Source: Synergistaceae bacterium (GTDB lineage: Bacteria; Synergistota; Synergistia; Synergistales; Aminithiophilaceae). From it: 64,000 bases of DNA. Numbering within the stretch: position 1 is the first letter of the stretch; every line of letters starts with the position of its first letter. A program made the translations under genes and the position numbers. The notes below the pieces were generated by a model, which did not search any database, was not told the DNA's origin, and saw nothing but the letters and a program-made list of their open reading frames with translations. This document shows positions 1 to 9,086 of this stretch, piece by piece. The stretch is taken from NCBI GenBank assembly GCA_016756725.1, contig JAESII010000006.1, positions 108,688-172,687 on the forward strand, read 5' to 3'.

Positions 1-31
1 GTGGTGACGTAAAAAGTCCTGTCGCAAGACA

Positions 32-871
32 TCACTGTTCAACCTCCTCGCGGCGCCTCTTTGCGAGCAGGGCCGACTTGATCCGGTTTTTCGGAATACC
101 ATAACCCTCGGCGATGAGATTGACAACATCGCGGAGGCTCTTTCCCTGATCGAGGAGGGTCCTCCCCTCCTCCTGCCAGAGGGCGTCATCGACGGTTCGG
201 GGTGCCCTGCCGGCCACGACGAGGACCATCTCGCCCCTGATCCGGCCTTCCGTCGCCTGCCGGGCCAGTTCTCCCAGAGGGGCCCGGAGGGTCTCCTGAT
301 GGATCTTGCTGATCTCCCGGACCAGAGCCGCCGGACGGTCCTCGCCGAAGGCCCCAGCCAGGTCGGCCAGCTCGTCGGCTAGGCGGTGCGGGGAGACGTA
401 GAAGACGAGAGTCCAGCGGTGATCGGCCAGGTCGGCCAGGACCTTGCGGCGGTCCGTACCCTTCGAGGGGAGGAAGCCCCAGAAGGTGGCGGGGTGGACG
501 GGAAGGCCCGAGAGGATCAGGGCGGGCACAAAGGCCGTCGGACCGGGGAGGACGTCGACATCGTATCCGGCCTCGAGGACTTCGCGGACGACGAGCTCTC
601 CCGGATCGGAAACGGCCGGCGTCCCGGCATCGGATACGAGAGCCACCGTCTTCCCCTCGGCGAGGAGGCCGATGATCTCAGCCGTCCGGGACCGTTCGTT
701 GTGGTCGTGGCAGGAGAGGAGCCGGGCCTTGATGCCGTAGTGATCCAGCAGCAGGCCCGTATGGCGCGTGTCCTCGCAGGCCACGACATCAGCGGTGGCC
801 AGGACCTTGAGCGCCCGGGCCGTGATGTCCTCCCTGTTGCCGACGGGCGTGGGAACGACGATCAGAGTCAT
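32..871 (-). CDS. rsmI: 16S rRNA 2'-O-ribose C1402 methyltransferase RsmI
   Basis: This 279-residue protein matches the RsmI family, which uses S-adenosylmethionine to methylate the ribose of C1402 in the 16S rRNA decoding centre. The N-terminus VVPTPVGNREDI and the block ALVSDAGTPAVSDPG are hallmark tetrapyrrole-methylase-fold segments, and the C-terminal RMKSAL-like tail (KNRIKSALLAKRRR) is also typical. The open frame continues 74 codons further upstream, but that part overlaps htpG, is low-complexity and has no family similarity, so the ATG at 871 is chosen. It starts 13 bases after the htpG stop and is probably the last gene of the smc-trmN6-htpG transcript. Its length is normal for the family. 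Confidence 0.95.
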   Translation of the reverse strand: MTLIVVPTPVGNREDITARALKVLATADVVACEDTRHTGLLLDHYGIKARLLSCHDHNERSRTAEIIGLLAEGKTVALVSDAGTPAVSDPGELVVREVLEAGYDVDVLPGPTAFVPALILSGLPVHPATFWGFLPSKGTDRRKVLADLADHRWTLVFYVSPHRLADELADLAGAFGEDRPAALVREISKIHQETLRAPLGELARQATEGRIRGEMVLVVAGRAPRTVDDALWQEEGRTLLDQGKSLRDVVNLIAEGYGIPKNRIKSALLAKRRREEVEQ

Positions 872-884
872 GAGGGGCGGGCCG

Positions 885-2765
885 TCACGTCCGCAGGCCC
901 TCCCGCCCGACGTCGCGAGCCAGGAGGTCCGCCAGAAGGCGGGCGAAGTGCGCCGGGTCATCCAGCTTGCCCCCTTCGGCCAGAACGGCCTGCCCGTAGA
1001 GGAGACGGGCCTCGTCAGTGAGGTCCCGCTCCTCGCCGTGACGGCGGAGCAGCCCCTCCAGCAGAGGATGGGCGGCGTTGACTTCAAGGACACGCCTGTT
1101 TTTGGGCACCGGCTGCCCCATGGAGCGGAGGAGCTCCTCCATCTGGGGCGTCATGGAATGGGCCTCACCAACGAGACAGGCCGGGGATTGGGTGAGCCGC
1201 CGCGAAAGGCGCACCGCCGAGACCTCTTCGCTCAGCGCCTCGCCGAGAGCCTTGAGAAGCCCCTCGTAGCGGTCCTCCCCCTCTGCCACGTCCGCCTTGA
1301 CCCCGGGAAGATCGTCCAGATCGGCCGCTCCTTTGGCCACGGAGCGCAGCGGCCGGTCGCCGTGGCTTTCGACGACGCCGCTCCAGAAATCGTCGACGGG
1401 ATGGTCGAAAAGGAGCACCTCATAGCCCCTTTCGCGGAAGGCCTCGAGGTGAGGCGACCGCCGGAGCCCCTCGAGAGAGCCGCCGGAGAGGTAGTAGAGG
1501 GCCTTCTGGTCGGGCTTCATGGCCGCGATGTAGTCCTCAAGGCTGATCCATTCCCTCTCCGTCGTCTGAAAGAGGGCCAGGGCGAGAAGGGCCTGGCGGT
1601 TCTTCTCATCGGCGAAGATCCCCTCCTTGAGGACGGGACCGAACTCCTTCCAGAAGGCGAGGTAGGTTTCGGGGTTCTTCTCCTTCAGGCTCTTGAGCTC
1701 CTCCAGGACCTTCCGCGTCAGGCTGCGGCGGATGAGGGCGATCTGACGGTCCTTCTGTAGGATTTCCCGGGAGAGGTTGAGGGGGAGATCGTCGGAGTCG
1801 ACGATGCCCCGCAAGAACCGGAGGTACTCGGGAATGAGCTCCTTGCAGTCCTGCATGATGAAGACACGCTTGACGTAAAGCTGGATGCCCCGGTCTCCCT
1901 CGCGGAGGAAGAGGTCGAGGGAAGCCTTGGAGGGCAGGAAAAGAAGGGCCCGGAAGGTGGTGAGACCTTCGACGCTATAGACGATCCGCTCCAGGGGATC
2001 GGCCCAGTCGTGGCTCAAATGGCGGTAGAACTCGGCATACTCCTCGTCAGTCACTTCCGACTCACTCCGGGACCAGATGGCCTTCATCGAGTTGAGCACC
2101 TCGTCGCCGCCGTCGCCTTTCATCCGGATCGGGTAGGCGACGAAATCGGAGTACCTGCGGACAATGGAACGGATCGTGAGGGGATCGGTAAAGTCCTCCT
2201 CTTCGTCCTCCTCCTGGCCCGGAGCCTTGAGGTGGAGGGTGACCGTCGTGCCCTGACCGTCGCGGTCGGCCTCCTCGATAGTGTAGGTCCCGTCGCCCGA
2301 GGAACGCCAGAGCCAGGCCTGACCGTCTCCGGCCTTTCGGGTCAGAACCTCGACGGCGTCGGCGACCATGAAGGAGGCGTAAAAGCCCACGCCGAACTGG
2401 CCGATCAGTTCGGCCGTGAGGGGTTCGCCGCTTTCGGTGAGGCGACGGAGGAATTCCTTCGTCCCCGATTTGGCGATCGTCCCCAGGTAGGCGACGAGGT
2501 CGTCGCGGTTCATGCCGATGCCATTGTCGGAGACGGAGAGGGTCCGGGCTTCGCCGTCGGCGGCGAGGCGGATGTGGGGATCGGCAAAGAGAGCTCTCAG
2601 GCCCTCGTCGGTGAGGGAGGCCACGCGGAGCTTGTCCAGGCCGTCGGAAGCGTTGGAGATGAGCTCGCGGAGAAAGATCTCCCTGTGGGAATAGACGGAG
2701 TGGATCATGAGGTCCAGCAGCTGTTTTCCCTCGCTCTGGAAGGAAAAGGTCTCTTTCGTCGTCAT
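885..2765 (-). CDS. htpG: Hsp90-family chaperone HtpG
   Basis: The protein (626 residues) is a bacterial Hsp90, an ATP-driven cytosolic dimeric chaperone. The GHKL ATPase domain carries ELISNASDGLDKLR, DNGIGM and GQFGVGFYASF, followed by the middle domain with LNLSREILQ and a C-terminal dimerisation domain. The ATG at 2765 is preceded by a GGAGG ribosome site about 9 bases upstream. A longer in-frame extension of 27 residues has no family match and was discarded. The middle of the charged linker is short, as in most bacterial HtpG proteins. A candidate promoter with two 9-bp direct repeats lies about 70 bases upstream, so it may be separately transcribed from the methyltransferase gene before it. 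Confidence 0.97.
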   Translation of the reverse strand: MTTKETFSFQSEGKQLLDLMIHSVYSHREIFLRELISNASDGLDKLRVASLTDEGLRALFADPHIRLAADGEARTLSVSDNGIGMNRDDLVAYLGTIAKSGTKEFLRRLTESGEPLTAELIGQFGVGFYASFMVADAVEVLTRKAGDGQAWLWRSSGDGTYTIEEADRDGQGTTVTLHLKAPGQEEDEEEDFTDPLTIRSIVRRYSDFVAYPIRMKGDGGDEVLNSMKAIWSRSESEVTDEEYAEFYRHLSHDWADPLERIVYSVEGLTTFRALLFLPSKASLDLFLREGDRGIQLYVKRVFIMQDCKELIPEYLRFLRGIVDSDDLPLNLSREILQKDRQIALIRRSLTRKVLEELKSLKEKNPETYLAFWKEFGPVLKEGIFADEKNRQALLALALFQTTEREWISLEDYIAAMKPDQKALYYLSGGSLEGLRRSPHLEAFRERGYEVLLFDHPVDDFWSGVVESHGDRPLRSVAKGAADLDDLPGVKADVAEGEDRYEGLLKALGEALSEEVSAVRLSRRLTQSPACLVGEAHSMTPQMEELLRSMGQPVPKNRRVLEVNAAHPLLEGLLRRHGEERDLTDEARLLYGQAVLAEGGKLDDPAHFARLLADLLARDVGREGLRT

Positions 2766-2835
2766 GAACGGGCCATGCCTCCTTGCAAAAAACTTCACGT
2801 CAGGGACGGAGCCGGCAGCCCCGTCCGGAAAGGAA

Positions 2836-2856
2836 GTATAGATCAAGATAGATCAA
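2836..2856 (-). promoter_or_regulatory. Candidate htpG promoter with tandem 9-bp repeats
   Basis: Reading the minus strand, a TATACT -10-like hexamer (2836-2841) overlaps two identical 9-bp direct repeats, TTGATCTAT, at 2848-2856 and 2838-2846. They are spaced exactly 10 bases apart. No strong -35 hexamer is present at the usual distance. The repeats sit about 75 bases upstream of the htpG start and could be an operator, but no known binding motif was recognised. Confidence 0.35.
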
Positions 2857-2868
2857 AAAGGAAGACGT

Positions 2869-3603
2869 CTAAAGACAGGGGCCGTCACCGATGACATAGG
2901 CGGCGGCCGTCTCCTCCGTCGTAACGCCCCTTCCGTCGGTGATGAAAAGGGGGGCGCCGATCTTCATCCCCAGCGAGGCGGACCGGACGGCCTCGACGAG
3001 GACGATGGAGGCCTCACGGCCCGGAGCGTGGTGGACGGTGCGGAGCCGCTTGGGCTCCAGGGAAGCCCCTCTCAGCGAGCTCAGGAGCTCGGCGAGCCTG
3101 TCGGCACGGAAGACGAGGGAAAGGCGGCCGCCGTCGCGGAGGAGATAGCGGGCGGCGGCGGCGACGTCCTCAAGGCGGCAGGCGCTCTCCTGCCGTGCCG
3201 TTGCCGCGGCGGCATGGCAGGAGAGGCGGCCTCGGGCAAGATCGTCGTAGGGCGGGTTGGCCACGACGAGGTCGAAGGACTGGCTCCGGTAGAGACGGCG
3301 GTGCTCCTTCAGGTCACCGAGGCGAAAGAAGACGTTCAGGCCGTTGGCTCGCGCGTTTTCCAGGGCCAGGCGGTGGAGGGGCTCCTGGATCTCCAGCCCC
3401 TCCAGGTGGCTCAGGTGGCGGTTGCGGAGGGCCACGATGAGCGTGACGCCGCCGTGGGCGGAGCCTAGCTCGATGGCCCGTCCCCCCTTTTTCGGACGGG
3501 CCCAGGCAGCAAGGAGGACCGAATCGAGGGCGACGCGGGGGCCCCGAAGGGGCTGGCGGAGCGAGAGGGCTCCGTAGAGGAGGGCGTCGACGGTGCTTTC
3601 CAT
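2869..3603 (-). CDS. TrmN6-like N6-adenine tRNA methyltransferase
   Basis: This 244-residue class I SAM methyltransferase has the motif I region AIELGSAHGGVTLIVAL and the N6-amino methylase signature NPPY (VVANPPYDDLARGR). It belongs to the family that includes TrmN6/YfiC, which methylates A37 of tRNA1(Val) in E. coli. The target here is inferred only from family. The ATG at 3603 overlaps the smc stop by one base (TGATG), which suggests translational coupling. A GTG three codons upstream is possible but less likely. The C-terminal 30 residues (GAPLFITDGRGVTTEETAAA) match the usual tail of this family in Firmicutes-like genomes. Confidence 0.8.
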   Translation of the reverse strand: MESTVDALLYGALSLRQPLRGPRVALDSVLLAAWARPKKGGRAIELGSAHGGVTLIVALRNRHLSHLEGLEIQEPLHRLALENARANGLNVFFRLGDLKEHRRLYRSQSFDLVVANPPYDDLARGRLSCHAAAATARQESACRLEDVAAAARYLLRDGGRLSLVFRADRLAELLSSLRGASLEPKRLRTVHHAPGREASIVLVEAVRSASLGMKIGAPLFITDGRGVTTEETAAAYVIGDGPCL

Positions 3604-6600
3604 CAGTCCCACTCGTCGAGACGGACGCCGACGACCTGAGAGAGACCGGGCTCGGAGAGGGTTACGCCGAACATGACGTCGGCCCTTTCCATGGTGATCC
3701 GCCGATGGGTCATGGCGATGAGCTGGAGGCGCTGAGCGTATTCACGGGCCAGCTCGGCGAAGCGCCTCAGGTTGACTTCGTCAAGGGCGGCATCGACCTC
3801 GTCAAGGACGGCAAGGGGAACCTTGGCTACTTCCATGGAGGCGAAGAGAAGGGCGATGGCTGAAAGGGACTGCTCGCCTCCCGAAAGCTGGCGGAGATTC
3901 TGGGGCGACTTCCCCGGCGGGCGGGCGATGACCTCGACGCCGGCGTCCCACGTCGATTGGCCGTCGGCCATCTCGAGGTGGGCCTCGCCGCCGTTGAAAA
4001 GTCTCCGGAAGAGGGCGTTGAAGCCGCCGTCGATGCCCTTGAGGGCCTCAGCGAAGAGGCGCCCGGCCTCCCTGTCGGTGGCTTCGATGAGTTCCCTCAG
4101 TTCGGCCATGGCTCCCTGGACGTCCTTGACCTGGGCACCGAGGAATTCCAGACGGCCCAGAAGGGACTTGTCCTCGGAGAGGACGCCCATGTCGGGATCT
4201 CCAAGACGGCGCAGGGCCCGTTCCAGCTCGCGGACGCGGCGGCGCACCGCATCGAGATCCTCGTCAGGCAAGGCCTCGGCGCCAGGGTAAGGCGACGTCT
4301 CCTCCCACTGCTCGCAGAGGGAGGCCAGCTCGCGCTCCAGGTCCATCCGGCGTAGCCGCAGCTGCTGGAGAGCCTCGTCCTGAAGCCTTTCGGCCTCCCG
4401 GGCGTAACGTGCCCGGTACTGGGCCCGGCTGATTTGGGTCATGAGCCGTTTGCGGCGTAGGCTTTCCTCGTTGCTGCTGCGCTCCAGATCGCAACGTTGC
4501 CGCCAGAGATTCAGATAGCTCTGACCGATCCGCGCAAGCTCGGCCTTGGCCTCCCCCTCGCCTTCGGCAAGAGTCTTTTCCTCGACGTCCAGACGCGAAA
4601 GGCGGGTGGCCAGTTCGGCCGCCTCCCGCTCGGTACGGGCTGCCAGAGCCGCAAGAGAGCGGGTGCGCTCTTCGGCAAGGGCCACCTCGGCCCGGGCCGA
4701 ACCGACTTCGGCTCCGAGATGGTCTTCCTGGGGAAGGTCACCGAAGGCACCGAGCCGTCCGTCCAGATCATCCAGTTCGGCCCGGCCGCTGAAGGCCAGT
4801 TCGTCGAGGGCCTTCAGCTCAGCGACGATCCGGTCCCGGTCGTCGGCCAGGGCCTTCAGCTCCCGGTCTTCGAGGTCGAGGCGGCGGGAGAAGTCGGCAC
4901 ACTGGGTCTCCAGGTCCCTAAGCCGGATCGAGAGACCTTCCTTTTCTGCAGCGGCGGCGAGTTCCCCTTTTTCCTCTTCGGCAAAAGCCTCTTCGAGACG
5001 GGCAAGGCGGTCCGTCTGCTCGTCAAGCCGCGATCGGGCCTCTTCACGGAGACGCCGCAGCTCGAGCGCTCCCGGGCCTTTTCTGGCTCTCCCGCCGCTG
5101 ACGGTGCCGCCGGGCTGGAAGACGTCACCGTCGAGGGTGACCACGGGGGCCCGGAGGCCACCGCGGACGAGATCGGAACCGGTGCGGTAGGTCTCGACGA
5201 CGAGGAGGTCGCCCATGAGATGGTCCCAAGCGGCCTGCCAGCGGGAATCGACGGTGACGAGATCCCGGGCCCAGCCGACGACACCCTCCTTTCCGGCAAG
5301 GGGCGACGGCGTCCTGGGACGGCATCGTTCAAGGGGGAGAAAGGTGGCCCTCCCCTCCTGGCGGCCTTTGAGCTGTTCGATGCAACGCTGAGCCTCTTCG
5401 AAGGTTTCGACGAGGAGCCAGAAGGCTCTGCCGCCGAGGAAGGCCTCGAGAGGAGAGGAGAGGTCCGGGGGACAGGAGAAAACCTCCAGGACAGGCACAG
5501 GGCTGGCCTCGAGGCGGCCCAGACGGGCAGCGGCGATGACGTGCCGGACGGGGCGGGGATAGAGATCGTTTTCGGCCCTTTCGACGAGTTCGTCCAAAGA
5601 CTGGCGGCTGCGGGCGCTCTCGCGGCGCAGCTGCTGGATGGCTGCGCCCAGCTCCTGGCAGCGAGCATAGCTCCTGCCGTGGCTGTCGAGGACCTTTTCA
5701 AAGGCTCGGCGGACCTCATCCAGGTCGGCCTGCAGGGCCTCAAGCCCCGAGGCGAGACGGTCGCGGTGAGTCCCCTTTTCGAGGAGGGCCGCCTCAAGAT
5801 CTCGGCCCTCCCTCTCAAGGGCCTTGCGGCGATGACCGGCACGGTCCAGGGCCGTTTCGATCTCGGCCTTGCGCGAAAGAAGGGCCTCCCTTTCGCGGCG
5901 CCTCGCATCGAGATCGCGGCGGGTCTCTTCCCAGCGCGCCTCCAGGTCGGCGAGACGGGTCTTCCTGTCGGAAAGGAGACTTTCGGCCTCTTCCAGGGAG
6001 GTACGGGAAGCCTGACGCTCCTCGGAAAGGGTCTGCCCTTTCGCCTCGATCTCGTCACGCTCGGCGCCGATTACCCCAAGGCGCCGTCTTTTTTCGAGAC
6101 AGGCCGTGGAGAGGGAAAAGGCCTTCCGGACAAGGGCCTCGATGTCCCGGCTCAGGGCTTCGCGGCGCCGTTCCCCTTCGAGGCGGCTGCCGCCCAAGTC
6201 TTCGGCCCTTTCCTCAAGGCGCCGTCTCAGGCTTTCCCAACGGGCTGTCCAGAGGGCGAGGGCCTCGGTGCGGATCACCTGTTCCTCCTCGGCCTGACGG
6301 GCTTTGCCGAGAGCCGATTCCGTCTCGGCACGACGAAGCCAGTACAGAAGCCTGCGATCGTCGTCGAGGGTGGACAAAAGATCTCGGGCCTGACGGGCCC
6401 GCTCCACTTCAGGAGCGATCTGACGGCGGCGGGTTTCCAGTTCGGCCACAAGGGTCAGCAGGCGGGCCAGCTCGTCGGCGGATCGGACCAGCCTCTCGGC
6501 GGCCTCATCCCGCTTTCTTCGGTAGACATCGATGCCGAAAAGCCCCTCCAGATGGAGGCGGCGCTGGAGAGGCCGCTGCTGGATCACTTCGGCCACCTCT

Positions 6601-7010
6601 CCCTGGCCGATGAAGGCGAAACGGTCCCCCTCGAGATGCCAGTGCCGCTTGAAGCCCTCAAGGTCTTGAAGGCGGATTTTGGCGCCGTCGAGGAGTAGCG
6701 TCCCTCCCCCTTCGGCGTCGAAGCGGCGCCGAAGGACGGCTTTCCTCCGGTCGTCGCGGAGATGAAGGGTCACTTCGGCCTCTCTGGCGGCCCCGAGCGA
6801 GGCGCAGCCCTGGAAAATGAGGTCCTGCTGGCGGGTGACGCGGAGACGGCCGGGGCTGCCCTCGCCCAGGACCCACCGTAGCCCGTCGAGGAGGTTGCTC
6901 TTGCCGCTCCCGTTAGGACCGACGATGGCCGTGAAGCCCGGGGAAAGAGGAAGTTCGTGACCGCCGCCGAAGCTTTTAAAGTCCTTCAGGTTCAGTTGTG
7001 CGATGTACAA
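3603..7010 (-). CDS. smc: Chromosome partition protein Smc
   Basis: This 1135-residue SMC ATPase compacts and segregates the chromosome as a dimer, normally with ScpA and ScpB, which are not in this window. Walker A (GPNGSGKS, residues 31-38) is near the N-terminus, and the LSGGEQS signature (from residue 1042) and Walker B LAVLDEVD are near the C-terminus. Two long coiled-coil arms flank a hinge containing TLDGDVFQPGGTVSGG. The start is TTG at 7010, giving the canonical SMC N-terminus (YIAQLNLKDFKSF). An AAGGAGG site sits 6 bases upstream, inside the 3' end of rng. The longer frame to 7202 is an overlap artefact. The gene overlaps rng by 35 bases. Confidence 0.96.
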   Translation of the reverse strand: MYIAQLNLKDFKSFGGGHELPLSPGFTAIVGPNGSGKSNLLDGLRWVLGEGSPGRLRVTRQQDLIFQGCASLGAAREAEVTLHLRDDRRKAVLRRRFDAEGGGTLLLDGAKIRLQDLEGFKRHWHLEGDRFAFIGQGEVAEVIQQRPLQRRLHLEGLFGIDVYRRKRDEAAERLVRSADELARLLTLVAELETRRRQIAPEVERARQARDLLSTLDDDRRLLYWLRRAETESALGKARQAEEEQVIRTEALALWTARWESLRRRLEERAEDLGGSRLEGERRREALSRDIEALVRKAFSLSTACLEKRRRLGVIGAERDEIEAKGQTLSEERQASRTSLEEAESLLSDRKTRLADLEARWEETRRDLDARRREREALLSRKAEIETALDRAGHRRKALEREGRDLEAALLEKGTHRDRLASGLEALQADLDEVRRAFEKVLDSHGRSYARCQELGAAIQQLRRESARSRQSLDELVERAENDLYPRPVRHVIAAARLGRLEASPVPVLEVFSCPPDLSSPLEAFLGGRAFWLLVETFEEAQRCIEQLKGRQEGRATFLPLERCRPRTPSPLAGKEGVVGWARDLVTVDSRWQAAWDHLMGDLLVVETYRTGSDLVRGGLRAPVVTLDGDVFQPGGTVSGGRARKGPGALELRRLREEARSRLDEQTDRLARLEEAFAEEEKGELAAAAEKEGLSIRLRDLETQCADFSRRLDLEDRELKALADDRDRIVAELKALDELAFSGRAELDDLDGRLGAFGDLPQEDHLGAEVGSARAEVALAEERTRSLAALAARTEREAAELATRLSRLDVEEKTLAEGEGEAKAELARIGQSYLNLWRQRCDLERSSNEESLRRKRLMTQISRAQYRARYAREAERLQDEALQQLRLRRMDLERELASLCEQWEETSPYPGAEALPDEDLDAVRRRVRELERALRRLGDPDMGVLSEDKSLLGRLEFLGAQVKDVQGAMAELRELIEATDREAGRLFAEALKGIDGGFNALFRRLFNGGEAHLEMADGQSTWDAGVEVIARPPGKSPQNLRQLSGGEQSLSAIALLFASMEVAKVPLAVLDEVDAALDEVNLRRFAELAREYAQRLQLIAMTHRRITMERADVMFGVTLSEPGLSQVVGVRLDEWD

Positions 7011-8487
7011 CGGCGGCCTCCTTTTCCATGAGCTGGGCGACGCGGCGTTCGATCTGGGACAGAGGACCCTGGCTGTCAAGACGGTATTTGCTCCAGGCGA
7101 AGTCGGGAACTTCGCGCAGGAAAAGGCGCCGCCCAAGCTCCTCCTCCCAGGAAGTGAGGTAGGTGCCTGCGATGTGACGGGCCACGTCAGGATAGAGTTC
7201 AAGAAGAATCGCCTCGGAGCGGCTCGAGAGAGAGACCTTGCGCAGGAAGCGCTTGATCGATACGGCCAGCGTCTCCTCCTTGAGGACCCACCCCGTACCG
7301 GAGCAGAAGGGGCAACCCCGGGTGAGGGAGGCTCTCAGGTCCAGCCGGGCCCGCTTGCGGGTGATTTCGACGAGACCCAGCTGGGTGACGCCGAAGACGC
7401 GGGCCTTGTAGCGGTCCCCATGGAAGGCCTCGTTGAGGCGGTCCAGAAGCCTCTGACGGTCCTCTTCCTGCTCCATGTCGATGAAGTCGATGACGACGAT
7501 GCCGCCGATGGCCCGGAGCCGGAGCTGGCGGGCAATCTCGTCGGCGGCCTCGAGGTTGGTCTTGAGGACAGTATCGCGCAGATTGGTCTTGCCGACGAAC
7601 TTGCCCGTGTTAACGTCGATGACGGTGAGAGCCTCGGTCTGGTCGATAATGAGGTAGGCCCCGGATTCGAGCCAGTGTTTGCGGTCCAGGAGGCTTTCGA
7701 GCTCCTTCTCGATGCCGTAGAAATCGAAGATGGGAGCATGCCCGCGGTAAAGGTTCATCTCCGGAGGCGTGCCGTGACAGAAACGCTCGACCCAGGGGCG
7801 GATGCGCTCCAGTTCCTCGTCACTGTCGACGACGATTTCCGAGACCTCTTCGGTCAGCTCGTCCCGCAGGACCCGGCCGAGGAGCCCCAGGTCGCGGTAG
7901 AGGAGGCAGGGGGCATTCTGGATGGCGGCGTTGTGCTCCACTTCCCTCCAGATTTCGAGGAGCTCGCCCACGTCCTTGGCCAGCTCCTCGCCGTCGACGC
8001 CTTCGGCGGCGGTCCGGATGATGACGCCGCATCCGTCGGGACGGATCTCACGGGCCAGGCGACGGAGGCGGTGCCGTTCGTCGTCGTCTTCGATGCGCTT
8101 GGAGACGCCCGACTCCCGTCCTCCCGGGACAAGGACGAGGTAGCGCCCGGGGAGGGAGAGCCGGGTCGTGACGCGGGCGCCCTTTCCCTTGCGGGCCGTC
8201 TTCATGACCTGAACGATGACCTCTTCGTTCGGTTTGAGTTTTCTGCCCCTGGCATCGTCAAGATAGAGAAAGGCGTTGCGACCGTCACCGAGGTTGAGGA
8301 AGGCCGAATTCATGCCGGGCAGAACGCTGTCGACACGGGCCTTGTAGATCTCACCGGTCCGCTGGCGTTCCCACATGCGCTCGATGAAGATGTCGTAGAG
8401 ACGGCCCTTTTCGACGATGGCCACGCGGACTTCTTCGTTGTCCAGGGTGTTGGCGATGATCTTGCGATCGGCAGTCAGGACAGTCAC
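6976..8487 (-). CDS. rng: Ribonuclease G/E family endoribonuclease
   Basis: The protein (503 residues) has the RNase E/G architecture: an S1-like domain early on (GEIYKARVDSVLPGMNSAF), the catalytic DNase I-like core with VIDVNTGKFVG and VIDFIDM containing the Mg-binding aspartates, and the zinc-link motif CPFCSGTG. No long C-terminal scaffold of the RNase E type is present, so RNase G is the closer description. It should process rRNA precursors and decay mRNA. The GTG at 8487 overlaps the preceding stop in a GTGA arrangement. An upstream extension in the same frame is an arginine-rich shadow and was dropped. Confidence 0.93.
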   Translation of the reverse strand: MTVLTADRKIIANTLDNEEVRVAIVEKGRLYDIFIERMWERQRTGEIYKARVDSVLPGMNSAFLNLGDGRNAFLYLDDARGRKLKPNEEVIVQVMKTARKGKGARVTTRLSLPGRYLVLVPGGRESGVSKRIEDDDERHRLRRLAREIRPDGCGVIIRTAAEGVDGEELAKDVGELLEIWREVEHNAAIQNAPCLLYRDLGLLGRVLRDELTEEVSEIVVDSDEELERIRPWVERFCHGTPPEMNLYRGHAPIFDFYGIEKELESLLDRKHWLESGAYLIIDQTEALTVIDVNTGKFVGKTNLRDTVLKTNLEAADEIARQLRLRAIGGIVVIDFIDMEQEEDRQRLLDRLNEAFHGDRYKARVFGVTQLGLVEITRKRARLDLRASLTRGCPFCSGTGWVLKEETLAVSIKRFLRKVSLSSRSEAILLELYPDVARHIAGTYLTSWEEELGRRLFLREVPDFAWSKYRLDSQGPLSQIERRVAQLMEKEAAVVHRTTEPEGL

Positions 8488-9086
8488 CTCCCTGCCCAGA
8501 GCGGAACGACCGTCGCGCCGTCGACGGCGCCGACAGCGGTCCGGACGATGAGCAGATCCTGCCATCCCGCGATGAGGCCGGCCCCCGCGAGGGCCTTCAC
8601 GATCGCTCCTGGCCCGAAGCGGTTGGGGTCGGCGAGGATCACTTCAATCTGGTCCTCGACGGGATGAAGACCCAGCAGAGCCTGGCCGCAATGATCCCTC
8701 AGAGCCGCGGCGAGGCGGTCCCGATCGACGGGATGACGCATCAGAAGGCGATGGACGGCACCCTGACAGAGACGGCTCAGAGCGGGGCCGTCACCGATCT
8801 CGTCGACACGGTGAATCGTGAGTCCCTCGGGAAAGGCCCGGCGCCACTTTTCGAGGGCACCTTCAGGGAGATCATCGAACCAGAGGTCGGCAGGCTCATC
8901 GAGGCCGAGGACGCCCATGGGCAGAGGCGGCCCGAGGACGACTCGAGGATGAGGGGAGAGCCCCTCCGTCAGGGACGGGACGAGGCCGGCCCGTCGGGCG
9001 GCACGACAGAAAAGAGGCGGCAGCTCCACATGGGGGACGAAGGCCAGAGGCCCCCGCTTGGCGTAGTGGACGCGGAGACGCTTCAT
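8484..9086 (-). CDS. DUF2344 / TIGR03936 radical-SAM-linked protein
   Basis: This 200-residue protein begins with RLRVHYAKRGPLAFVPHVEL and continues with SPHPRVVLGPPLPMGVLG. These are the conserved features of DUF2344, the family found next to, or fused to, a TIGR03960-type radical SAM protein. The biochemical function is not established. It overlaps the radical SAM gene by 4 bases upstream and rng by 4 bases downstream, so the three products are likely made together. The neighbourhood suggests a role in RNA or ribosome metabolism, which is an inference. Confidence 0.82.
   Translation of the reverse strand: MKRLRVHYAKRGPLAFVPHVELPPLFCRAARRAGLVPSLTEGLSPHPRVVLGPPLPMGVLGLDEPADLWFDDLPEGALEKWRRAFPEGLTIHRVDEIGDGPALSRLCQGAVHRLLMRHPVDRDRLAAALRDHCGQALLGLHPVEDQIEVILADPNRFGPGAIVKALAGAGLIAGWQDLLIVRTAVGAVDGATVVPLWAGR

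Noticed and set aside
4497-6698. A 733-codon open frame on the plus strand opposite smc.
   Set aside because: It is the reverse complement of the smc coiled-coil region, has no family similarity or ribosome site, and arises from GC-rich codon bias.
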